Assembly (NCBI GenBank): GCA_002343395.1
Contig: DDSN01000049.1
Span: 1-8,241 of the forward strand
Direction of reading: 5' to 3'
DNA: 8,241 nt
Source: Hyphomonadaceae bacterium UBA2389
GTDB taxonomy: Bacteria > Pseudomonadota > Alphaproteobacteria > Caulobacterales > Aquidulcibacteraceae
Shown: in pieces, positions 1-5,930 of the stretch
Position numbering within the stretch: position 1 is the first letter of the stretch
How the letters are laid out: the number at the start of each line of letters is the position of its first letter
The notes under the pieces: generated by a model
Database searches by the model: none
Seen by the model: only the letters and a program-made list of their open reading frames with translations
What the model was told of the DNA's origin: nothing
Translations under genes and position numbers: made by a program

Positions 1-1
1 G

Positions 2-1309
2 CGTTATCACGAGCAGGAAGCGCAAATCGTGGCGCAAGCTGGCGTGCCGGGCGCGGTGACAATCGCGACAAACATGGCTGGTCGCGGCACCGACATTCAG
101 TTGGGCGGCAACCTGGATATGCGCCTGAAGGCGGCGCTGAAAGGCGATGAGACGCCGGACCAGATCGCCGTCCTGCGCCGTCAGATCGGCGCGGATGTAG
201 AGCAGAAGAAGCGCTTGGCGCTCGAAGCTGGCGGCCTTTACGTGCTCGGAACGGAACGCCACGAGAGCCGCCGCATCGACAATCAGTTGCGTGGCCGAAC
301 GGGGCGTCAAGGCGACCCGGGGAAGTCGAAGTTTTATATCTGCCTCGAAGACGATTTGTTGCGGATCTTCGCCGCCGATCGGCTCGACGCGATCATGCGA
401 GGGCTCGGCATCCAGGAGGGCGAAGCGATTGTTCACCCCTGGATGAACAGGGCGCTCGAAACGTCGCAAAAGCGAGTGGAGCAACGGAACTTCGAAATCC
501 GCAAGAACCTGCTCAAGTACGACGACGTGATCAACGATCAGCGCAAGGCGATCTTCGAGCAACGCATCGAGTTCATGCGCACCGCCGATGTCGCGCCGAT
601 CGTGAAGGACATGCGCCATGACGTCGTCGAGAAGCTGGTCTGGCGGCACATGCCGGAAAAGGCGTATCCGGAGCAGTGGAACACCGCCGAACTGGTGATC
701 GAGGCGGAAGAGATTTTTGGATTGACGCTGCCGGCGGCGGAATGGGCGGCCGAGGAGGGCATCGCCCAACAAGAAATCATCGAGCGCATGACGCGCGAGG
801 TCGATCAGGCCTATGCGCAGAAGGCCGCCATGCTCGGGCCCGAGCGGCTGCGCGCCGTTGAGAAGCAGGTTCTGCTCTCGGTTGTCGACATGCGCTGGCG
901 CGAGCACCTCTCGCTGCTCGACCATCTGCGTTCCGTCATCCATTTGCGCGGCTATGCGCAGCGCGATCCGCTGAATGAGTTCAAAACGGAGGCTTTCACT
1001 CTGTTTGAACGCATGCTGCTTGATTTGCGTACGACGGTGACGCGCATGCTGTTGCGCCTCCAGATCGGTCAGTCGGAAGAGCAATTGCCGCGTCCGGTCG
1101 CGCCCGCGCGCACCTACGAAATCCACCAAAACCCGGATACGGGCGAGAACGAAATGATTCAGCGCGATGCTCCGGCGCTCGCGCCGGACGGCTTCAACCG
1201 CGACGATCCGAGCACATGGGGCAAGGTGTCACGCAATGCGCCGTGCCCATGCGGGTCTGGCAAGAAGTTCAAGTACTGCCATGGGCAAGTCGAGGCGCAG
1301 AGCGCGTAA
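2..1309 (+). CDS. secA: SecA preprotein translocase ATPase, C-terminal part (5' truncated by window)
   Basis: SecA is the cytoplasmic and membrane-peripheral ATPase motor that drives unfolded preproteins through SecYEG. The reading frame is open from base 2 and begins RYHEQEAQIV, so the gene enters from the left. About 435 of the usual roughly 900 residues are visible. Seen in order: the end of the second nucleotide-binding fold with TNMAGRGTDIQLGG and the helicase motif VI region QLRGRTGRQGDPG; the helical scaffold and wing region (RNFEIRKNLLKYDDVINDQR; MRWREHLSLLDHLRSVIHLRG); a variable linker; and the SEC-C tail NAPCPCGSGKKFKYCHG, whose C-x-C...C-H ligands bind zinc and help SecB or ribosome contact in the family. 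No frameshift or missing motif is apparent. A GTG at base 29 is an internal Val codon, not a start. The gene converges on the M20 peptidase gene 39 bases downstream. Confidence 0.97.
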   Translation, partial: RYHEQEAQIVAQAGVPGAVTIATNMAGRGTDIQLGGNLDMRLKAALKGDETPDQIAVLRRQIGADVEQKKRLALEAGGLYVLGTERHESRRIDNQLRGRTGRQGDPGKSKFYICLEDDLLRIFAADRLDAIMRGLGIQEGEAIVHPWMNRALETSQKRVEQRNFEIRKNLLKYDDVINDQRKAIFEQRIEFMRTADVAPIVKDMRHDVVEKLVWRHMPEKAYPEQWNTAELVIEAEEIFGLTLPAAEWAAEEGIAQQEIIERMTREVDQAYAQKAAMLGPERLRAVEKQVLLSVVDMRWREHLSLLDHLRSVIHLRGYAQRDPLNEFKTEAFTLFERMLLDLRTTVTRMLLRLQIGQSEEQLPRPVAPARTYEIHQNPDTGENEMIQRDAPALAPDGFNRDDPSTWGKVSRNAPCPCGSGKKFKYCHGQVEAQSA

Positions 1310-1324
1310 GGTTTGCCGCGGGCT

Positions 1325-1343
1325 GCCGCACTTTGCAGCGGTG
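1325..1343. terminator. Possible weak hairpin between convergent secA and M20 genes
   Basis: The 39-base gap between the two convergent stop codons contains GCTGC and GCAGC separated by CGCACTTT, which can form a 5-bp stem with an 8-base loop on either strand. No run of T follows on either side, so it does not look like a classical Rho-independent terminator. It could be a weak bidirectional attenuator or chance in GC-rich DNA. Confidence 0.2.
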
Positions 1344-1348
1344 CGCTC

Positions 1349-2743
1349 CTACCGTCGCCCAGCGAGCTCTGAAACCAACGCGCGCCAGTGCGCGAGCCCC
1401 TGGTAATAGCTTTCGACCGGCACGCGCTCGTTGAGCCCATGCGCGAAATCATCCTCGTCGCGCATATAGATGGCGCCGACGCCATAGGTCGGTATGCCCG
1501 CCGCGCGAAAGAACACACCGTCGGTCGCGCCCGCTGACATCGCCGGCGTGATCATCAACCCCGGATGCGCGGCGTGGACAGCGCGTGTCACGGCTTGCAT
1601 CACGTCTGGGCGGAGCGGCGAGGCGTCGCTCGCATTTGATGGCGCGGTGAGCGCAATCGAGACGCCGGGACCGGCGATAGCCTGCAGCTCAGACTGAACG
1701 TCGCTCACCGCCACGCCCGGAAAGATGCGGCAGTTTACGGTCGCGCTTGCGCTTTGCGGGAGCGCGTTTTCAGCGTGCCCGCCGCTCAACATCGTTGCGA
1801 CGCATGTTGTGCGCAGCAGGGTGGCGTAGCTTGGGTTGAGCGAAAGCGTTCTGGCCGCGGCGCGGTCGCCTGGGCGTTCCGCGAAGCGGCGAAGCGCTTG
1901 TGCTTCCGGCCCGACCGCTGCGGACGCCGCATTGCGAAACGCAAGGATTGTCGTGTCGTTCCACATTACGGGGAACTGGAAGCCGCGAAGCCGAGCGAGA
2001 GCGTCAGAAAGCTCGTAAATGGCGTTGTCCGCCCGCGGCACGGATGAGTGGCCGCCCGGGTTGCGCACAGTGAGCGTGAAGGTCGCGTAGGTTTTCTCCG
2101 CCGTTTGCAGCACGTATGCCGTCGCGCGCCCCTGGGCTCCAACGCCCCCGCCGCCAGCATCGCTGTTCAGGGCGAACTCCGCGTCTCCGAGAAGGGCGCG
2201 ATGTTGGCTCAACAGCGCCTGGGTCGAAGCGCCGCTTGTCTCCTCGTCGCCGGAGAACCACAAAATCAGATCGCGTGTCGGCGTAAAGCCTTCCGCGCGC
2301 AAGGTGAGAAAGGTCGCGGCCAACTGCGCCAGGCCTGCTTTGTTATCGAGCGCGCCACGGCCAAAGAAAAATCCGTTCTCTTCCACAAGCGCAAAGGGAT
2401 CGCGCTCCCAGTCGCTGCGCAATGCGGGCACGACGTCCATGTGCGCAAGGAACAGAATTGGCCGGCCGCCGCTGCCATCGCCTCGGTAGCGCACCAGCAG
2501 CCCGGCCGTGTCGCCGACGGAAAGCAAGCGGACGTCGTCTTCAGCGAATCCAGCGGCGAGAAATCGTTGCGCCAGCGTTTGCGCCAGCACAATTGTTTGC
2601 CGCCCGGTGGAGGTGTCCATGGCGACCGTGTCCCGCAACAGAGCGTGCGCCAGCGCACGTTCAGTTTCGCTGGGCATCTGCGCGGCGCTGTTCGTCGCCA
2701 GAAGGAGCAAGGCGCAAACCGCGCCGACACATGCTTTGATCAC
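1349..2743 (-). CDS. Secreted M20-family zinc metallopeptidase (carboxypeptidase/aminoacylase type)
   Basis: M20 enzymes are co-catalytic di-zinc hydrolases that remove terminal residues or deacylate N-acyl amino acids; the substrate here cannot be told. Of 464 residues, the first 21 form a Sec signal peptide (hydrophobic ALLLLA, then NSAA before Gln22), so it should act in the periplasm or outside. The active-site set is complete: His101 and Asp103 in HMDVVP, bridging Asp133 in GRGALDNK, catalytic Glu167 and zinc ligand Glu168 in SGDEETSG, Asp195 in NSDAGG, and His435 in DFAHGLNE. His231 in GGHSS lies in the lid/dimerisation domain. The mature part has only two Cys, 314 and 338, which may form a disulfide. 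The start is GTG, chosen because GGAGGGAG lies 8-11 bases upstream and the signal peptide begins there. It is divergent from ruvC and convergent with secA, so probably monocistronic. Confidence 0.92.
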   Translation of the reverse strand: MIKACVGAVCALLLLATNSAAQMPSETERALAHALLRDTVAMDTSTGRQTIVLAQTLAQRFLAAGFAEDDVRLLSVGDTAGLLVRYRGDGSGGRPILFLAHMDVVPALRSDWERDPFALVEENGFFFGRGALDNKAGLAQLAATFLTLRAEGFTPTRDLILWFSGDEETSGASTQALLSQHRALLGDAEFALNSDAGGGGVGAQGRATAYVLQTAEKTYATFTLTVRNPGGHSSVPRADNAIYELSDALARLRGFQFPVMWNDTTILAFRNAASAAVGPEAQALRRFAERPGDRAAARTLSLNPSYATLLRTTCVATMLSGGHAENALPQSASATVNCRIFPGVAVSDVQSELQAIAGPGVSIALTAPSNASDASPLRPDVMQAVTRAVHAAHPGLMITPAMSAGATDGVFFRAAGIPTYGVGAIYMRDEDDFAHGLNERVPVESYYQGLAHWRALVSELAGRR

Positions 2744-2823
2744 GCGGGTTTCTCCCTCCGGTACGGGGTCTATGCTGCGGGCGAGTTAGCGCTTTGGCAA
2801 GACATTGAGCGCAAAGCCGAGCC
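2744..2823. promoter_or_regulatory. Divergent promoter region between M20 peptidase and ruvC
   Basis: These 80 bases separate two divergently read genes, so both promoters and both leaders must lie here or inside the neighbouring coding starts. The Shine-Dalgarno for the peptidase (GGAGGGAG, minus strand) is plain at its left end. No convincing -35/-10 pair was found for either direction, and there is no GTTC-N7-GTTC box of the alphaproteobacterial LexA type. The call rests on gene arrangement. Confidence 0.4.
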
Positions 2824-3318
2824 ATGGCGGAAGTGCTGATCCTGGGCGTCGATCCCGGCCTGAACCGATGCGGCTGGGGCCTTGTGGTGCGCGATGGCGC
2901 GCGCTTGTCGCATGTCGCTCATGGCGTGATCGCGCCGCGCAAGCAACAGCAGCTCGCATCCCGCTTGCATGATGTTTTCGCCGGCTTGTGCGAAGTGATC
3001 GCGCGGTACGCGCCGCACGAGGCCGCGGTGGAGGAAACCTTCGTCAACGCGAATGCACGCGCCGCGCTCGCGCTTGGACAAGCGCGCGGCGTGGCGCTGG
3101 CAGCTGCGGCGCAAAGCGGATTAACGGTCGCTGAGTACGCGCCGGCTACGATCAAGAAAGCCATCGTCGGTTCCGGCGGCGCGGATAAGACTCAGATCGC
3201 TTTCATGGTGCGCCGGTTGTTGCCAACCGCTGGCGACGTAACGGCTGACGCCGCCGACGCGCTGGGCGTTGCGCTTTGTCACGCGGCGCATGGGAACCTG
3301 AGCCGCCGGCTTGCTTGA
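2824..3318 (+). CDS. ruvC: Crossover junction endodeoxyribonuclease RuvC
   Basis: RuvC is the dimeric Mg2+-dependent nuclease that cuts Holliday junctions symmetrically, working with the RuvAB branch-migration motor. The 164-residue product (family usually 160-175) has the RNase H-like fold and all four acidic catalytic residues: Asp10 in ILGVDPG, Glu70 in VEETF, and Asp142 and Asp145 in TADAADALGVA. The stretch NARAALALGQARGV and the P-A-T-I-K-K-A-I-V-G-S-G-G-A-D-K segment are typical family signatures. The ATG start places the GVDPG motif at the usual distance from the N terminus; the ribosome binding site is weak (GAG just upstream). In many alphaproteobacteria ruvC is followed by ruvA and ruvB on one strand. 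Here a two-gene unit on the other strand intervenes, and the ruvC stop lies 2 bases from the stop of the convergent oxygenase gene. Confidence 0.97.
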   Translation: MAEVLILGVDPGLNRCGWGLVVRDGARLSHVAHGVIAPRKQQQLASRLHDVFAGLCEVIARYAPHEAAVEETFVNANARAALALGQARGVALAAAAQSGLTVAEYAPATIKKAIVGSGGADKTQIAFMVRRLLPTAGDVTADAADALGVALCHAAHGNLSRRLA

Positions 3319-3320
3319 AC

Positions 3321-4493
3321 CTAGGTGCGCACGATCAAGCCGTACGAAAAGAGCTTCGCAATGAGCGCCTCTGGCGCTTCCGCAGTCAGGTCGCCTACGC
3401 GGAAAACCTCGCCTGACAGAGCTTTCGTAAGCGAAGCAAGGTCGCTTGGCTTGAACTTCAAGTCGCCGCCAGGAGCGATCACCACCAAGTCGTCCCCATC
3501 TTCCGCGATCCGGTAAGGCGAGAACGCATTGGCCTTGAACCCATCGCTCTTCGCGATGGCGCGCGCCGCGTCTCGGATCGACGACCGATTATCCGCCGCC
3601 CGCGAGCGAATGAACGTATCGATCGAGAGATCGAGCGCTTCATCGAGTTGAACTTCGCGCGCAACGAGCGCGCTGAGTTCTTTCAGATGCGCGCGCGCGG
3701 CAGTGCGGTCGAAATTCGCATGGGCGTGCCCTGGCGGCAAACTGCGTCGCAGCTCGGGCACGCGCAGCGCCACTTCAGACACCGCCTCAAGCATCAAATC
3801 AGCCCAGGTGCGGACAATCAGACCAACAGTGATGTGAAGCGAAGGTTCGGTCCCCGAGGTCATGGCGTCGTGCATCAGGCCGCGGGGGACGTAGGCGCAG
3901 TCGCCAGCTTTCAGCACGAACTCCTGCTTCAGTTCGCCAGGCTGATACTTGCCGAGTTCAAAACCTTCGCCGCGATAGGGCGTGTCCACTGGCTTTTCGT
4001 ACAGGCGCCAGGCTTTTTCGCCTTCTACCTGCAACACAAGCACGTCGTGGTTATCATAGTGCGTGCGGAAGCCCTGCGCGTTGGGTGGCGTCAAATAGAG
4101 GTTGGTCTGCACATGGCAGGAAAACACGTGCTCGAGCGCGCGGCAGAGGCGCGCCAAGGATGGCTGCGTCTGGTGCGCATGCTGAAGGATGATGGTCGCT
4201 CCAGCGCGATGAAGTTCCGCCACGGCGCCGCGATCGACGTAGCCGCCGCCATCGATGTAGTCGGTGCGCCGAATGGTGCGTGAGGCATCCGCTAGGTCCA
4301 GTTGACCCTCGCGGAGGTCGACGCTTGTAACGATCCGATCGATTGCGTCGATCGAGAGCAGGCCCTCGAACCGTTTTGGGGCCCCGTGCGCAACGATAAG
4401 CGCTTCGCGCTCGTACGTGTCAGAGAAAAAACGCGAAACCCGCTCGGCCCCAATGAGGAAGCCGAGCGGATCGTCGAGCCATGGTTCGCTCAC
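3321..4493 (-). CDS. Cupin/JmjC-domain Fe(II)/2-oxoglutarate-dependent oxygenase (ribosomal-oxygenase type)
   Basis: The family (YcfD/RoxA, NO66, MINA53) hydroxylates protein side chains using Fe(II), O2 and 2-oxoglutarate; E. coli YcfD modifies an Arg of ribosomal protein uL16. The 390-residue product, cytoplasmic with no signal peptide, has the double-stranded beta-helix with an intact iron triad: His145 and Asp147 in FRTHYDNHD, and distal His208 in YVPRGLMHDA. The segment VLVLQVEGEKAWRLYE matches the conserved strand after HxD. The C-terminal third is helical and ends in a winged-helix-like segment, as in the ribosomal oxygenases. The start is GTG, 10 bases after the stop of the upstream repeat-protein gene. 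No Shine-Dalgarno is visible, so translational coupling is likely. The substrate is unknown: a ribosomal protein is the default expectation, and the adjacent exported repeat protein is an alternative suggested by position. Confidence 0.85.
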   Translation of the reverse strand: MSEPWLDDPLGFLIGAERVSRFFSDTYEREALIVAHGAPKRFEGLLSIDAIDRIVTSVDLREGQLDLADASRTIRRTDYIDGGGYVDRGAVAELHRAGATIILQHAHQTQPSLARLCRALEHVFSCHVQTNLYLTPPNAQGFRTHYDNHDVLVLQVEGEKAWRLYEKPVDTPYRGEGFELGKYQPGELKQEFVLKAGDCAYVPRGLMHDAMTSGTEPSLHITVGLIVRTWADLMLEAVSEVALRVPELRRSLPPGHAHANFDRTAARAHLKELSALVAREVQLDEALDLSIDTFIRSRAADNRSSIRDAARAIAKSDGFKANAFSPYRIAEDGDDLVVIAPGGDLKFKPSDLASLTKALSGEVFRVGDLTAEAPEALIAKLFSYGLIVRT

Positions 4494-4503
4494 AGCGCGT
4501 TAC

Positions 4504-5130
4504 TTAGCGGTCGCTGCCGCGGCCGTAGCCGGAGGCGTCTGAAGTGCTGCCGGAATCCGAGTCTGTGAGCCCGGTTTGCTGCCCACGGCGCGGCCCACGG
4601 CCGTTCCCGCCTGGATCGGACATGGCGCCGGAATCGCTATCCGTGTAGCCCGTCGCGCCGCCGCCATAGAGGCCGCGCGCGCCACCGCCGCGTCCGCGTC
4701 CGGGCGGATCGGAGTTGTTGCCGCTATCGCTATCGGTCACGCCGGTTGTGCCGCCACGTCCACGGCCGGCCGGGTCGGCGTAGGCGCCGCTGTCGTTATC
4801 GGTGACGCCCGATGAGCCGCGTCCGCGACCGGCCGGATCGGCATAAGCGCCGCTGTCGTTGTCCGTGACGCCAGACGAGCCGCGGCCATACCCGGGGCGA
4901 TCGGAGCCCGATCCGCTGTCGCTGTCAGTGACGCCGGTGCGACCGAAGCCTGAGCGGTCCGCGCCATTGCCGGAGTCGGAATCGGTGCGCCCAGTGTAGT
5001 TTTGCGCCTCCGCTCGACCGGTAACTGCCGCAGCAGCGCCCCCGGCAAGCACCGCCGCTCCAGCCACGCGCCCCATGAACGAACGACGATTGAGGCGCTT
5101 TTTCTTGGGCTCTTGGTTTTGATCGGACAT
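4504..5130 (-). CDS. Tat-targeted Asp/Gly/Arg-rich repeat protein of unknown function
   Basis: The 208-residue product is not one I can name. The N terminus is basic (KKKRLNRRSFMGR), with twin Arg15-Arg16 followed by S-F-M, then a hydrophobic Ala/Gly segment (about 22-38) and a signal-peptidase site A-E-A before Gln43. This is a Tat signal, implying export in a folded state. Residues 46-205 are seven repeats of consensus (T/S)-G-x-T-D-(S/N)-D-S-G-x-x-(A/S)-D-x-x-G-x-G-R, spaced 19-31 residues, with Gly-rich linkers widest between repeats 5 and 6. The mature part has 22 Asp and no Glu, 17 Arg and no Lys, and no Cys, His, Trp or Ile. The D-x-D-x-G-x-x-x-D spacing recalls calcium-binding loops but does not match the canonical EF-hand or RTX pattern. 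The ATG start is fixed by GGGAGG just upstream. It leads a probable operon with the downstream oxygenase gene. Confidence 0.85.
   Translation of the reverse strand: MSDQNQEPKKKRLNRRSFMGRVAGAAVLAGGAAAAVTGRAEAQNYTGRTDSDSGNGADRSGFGRTGVTDSDSGSGSDRPGYGRGSSGVTDNDSGAYADPAGRGRGSSGVTDNDSGAYADPAGRGRGGTTGVTDSDSGNNSDPPGRGRGGGARGLYGGGATGYTDSDSGAMSDPGGNGRGPRRGQQTGLTDSDSGSTSDASGYGRGSDR
4516..4995 (-). repeat. Seven-copy protein-coding repeat array (TDSDSG / GxGRG units)
   Basis: The units begin at residues 46, 65, 86, 107, 129, 160 and 186 of the repeat protein. The most fixed positions are the Gly-x-Thr-Asp-x-Asp-Ser-Gly core, the Asp four residues after that Gly, and the Gly-x-Gly-Arg end. The central pair is a perfect protein-level tandem duplication (4753-4815 and 4816-4878, 63 bp each) with 53 of 63 bases identical, all ten differences being silent third-position changes. 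Outer copies have diverged in the linker and in the residues between G and D. Confidence 0.9.
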
Positions 5131-5134
5131 AAAC

Positions 5135-5140
5135 CCTCCC
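5135..5140 (-). promoter_or_regulatory. Strong ribosome binding site of the repeat-protein gene
   Basis: On the minus strand GGGAGG lies 4 bases before the ATG (GGGAGG, GTTT, ATG). It is among the clearest Shine-Dalgarno sequences in the window and suggests high translation of the repeat protein, in contrast to the downstream oxygenase gene, which has none. Confidence 0.7.
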
Positions 5141-5153
5141 GTCCACGCGCCTC

Positions 5154-5182
5154 TTGTTGCGACGCGTTCGCAAATTTATGAA
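5154..5182 (+). promoter_or_regulatory. Candidate sigma70-type promoter for ruvA
   Basis: TTGTTG (5154-5159) and TATGAA (5177-5182) are separated by exactly 17 bases, giving 3 of 6 and 4 of 6 matches to the consensus hexamers. Transcription would begin near 5189 and leave a leader of about 98 bases before the ATG at 5287. A GANTC site (GAATC, 5180-5184), the target of the CcrM methylase in alphaproteobacteria, overlaps the -10. The match is modest. Confidence 0.3.
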
Positions 5183-5286
5183 TCCCACGCAATCATATGA
5201 CTACCATGACCTTGCTGCTTCGCAATGTCAGAAACGAGAGCGCCGTTCGATTTTGGGGTCGGAGCGAATCCCGACAACGTTTTCCG

Positions 5287-5895
5287 ATGATCGGATCATT
5301 GAATGGCGTCGTGGCGGCGATCGCGGAAGACAGTGCGCTTATCGAAGTTGGCGGCGTCGGCTACCTCGTGCAAGCAGGTGCGCGGGTATTGTCGCGCTTA
5401 AGCATCGGCGCGCCCGCAAGACTCGCGATCGAGACACATGTGCGCGAAGACGCAATCCGATTGTTCGGGTTCAGTTCTGAAGAAGAGCGCGCATGGTTCG
5501 CGCATCTGCAGACTATTCCCGGCGTGGGCGCCAAGGTCGCGCTCGCCATTCTCGATGCGCTGCCGCCCGATGTGCTTGTCGATGCGATTGCGCTCCAGGA
5601 TAAAGCGGCGTTCGCGCGCGCCAATGGCGTGGGTCCGAAACTCGCCGCCCGACTCGCGCAGGAGCTTGCGGCGAAGCAAGGGCCAAAGGGCTTCGCTGTG
5701 ATGGCCGCGTCGCGTGGCGTCGGCGCGCCGCCGGCAACGACCGGCGCGCGCGCCGAGGCGGTTTCGGCGCTTGTGAACCTCGGAATCGATCAATCAAGCG
5801 CCGCCCGCGCCGTCGCCGCGGCCGCAAAACAATTTGATGCCGACGCGCCTGCGCCCGAACTCATTCGCGCGGCGCTCAAGGAAGTCAGCCGCTGA
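5287..5895 (+). CDS. ruvA: Holliday junction branch migration complex subunit RuvA
   Basis: RuvA tetramers bind four-way DNA junctions and load the RuvB helicase rings for branch migration. The 202-residue product (E. coli 203) has the N-terminal OB fold beginning MIGSLNGVVA with the signature IEVGGVGYLV, two helix-hairpin-helix motifs (TIPGVGAKVALAIL at 76-89, GVGPKLAARLAQEL at 114-127), a flexible linker, and the C-terminal RuvB-binding domain with EAVSALVNLGID at 157-168. The frame stays open upstream to an ATG at 5197. I chose 5287 because nearly all RuvA proteins begin MIGxLxG and the 30 extra residues look unlike the family. No good ribosome binding site precedes 5287; GGAG at 5261 is too distant. 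No ruvB follows: the next gene downstream is on the opposite strand. Confidence 0.95.
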   Translation: MIGSLNGVVAAIAEDSALIEVGGVGYLVQAGARVLSRLSIGAPARLAIETHVREDAIRLFGFSSEEERAWFAHLQTIPGVGAKVALAILDALPPDVLVDAIALQDKAAFARANGVGPKLAARLAQELAAKQGPKGFAVMAASRGVGAPPATTGARAEAVSALVNLGIDQSSAARAVAAAAKQFDADAPAPELIRAALKEVSR

Positions 5896-5930
5896 AGTTT
5901 CGCGTTAGAATGCGCCCAAATTAATGCCTG

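Noticed and set aside
2048..2839. 263-codon open frame on the plus strand opposite the M20 peptidase
   Set aside because: It overlaps a gene with a complete M20 active site and signal peptide on the other strand. The translation has no recognisable domain and is a by-product of high GC codon use.
3648..4283. 211-codon plus-strand frame opposite the oxygenase gene
   Set aside because: It is antisense to a well-supported enzyme with its iron triad and shows no domain or ribosome binding site.
4516..4995. CRISPR array
   Set aside because: The repeats are in frame, vary in sequence and length, and encode a clear peptide consensus. There are no constant repeats with unique spacers and no cas genes.
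4504..5130. Canonical EF-hand, RTX or dockerin calcium-binding repeats
   Set aside because: The D-x-D-x-G-x-x-x-D spacing lacks the position-6 Gly and position-12 acidic residue of EF-hand loops and the GGxGxDxUx of RTX. Metal binding is left as a hypothesis only.
4737..5192. 151-codon minus-strand frame overlapping the repeat protein
   Set aside because: It is a frame-shifted reading of the repeats, inheriting their periodicity. The other frame has the Tat signal, the strong ribosome binding site and silent-only divergence between repeats.
5197..5286. Longer RuvA start at ATG 5197, adding 30 residues
   Set aside because: RuvA proteins begin MIGxLxG almost without exception, and the extension has no family-like features. 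The ATG at 5287 was used although its ribosome binding site is poor.
5131..5286. LexA (SOS) box GTTC-N7-GTTC near ruvA
   Set aside because: GTTC occurs at two places in the leader, but in neither case is a second GTTC found 7 bases later. The ruvC upstream region has none either.
3319..5286. Mobile element carrying the oxygenase/repeat-protein pair
   Set aside because: No transposase, integrase, inverted terminal repeats, tRNA gene or flanking direct repeats were seen at the edges.
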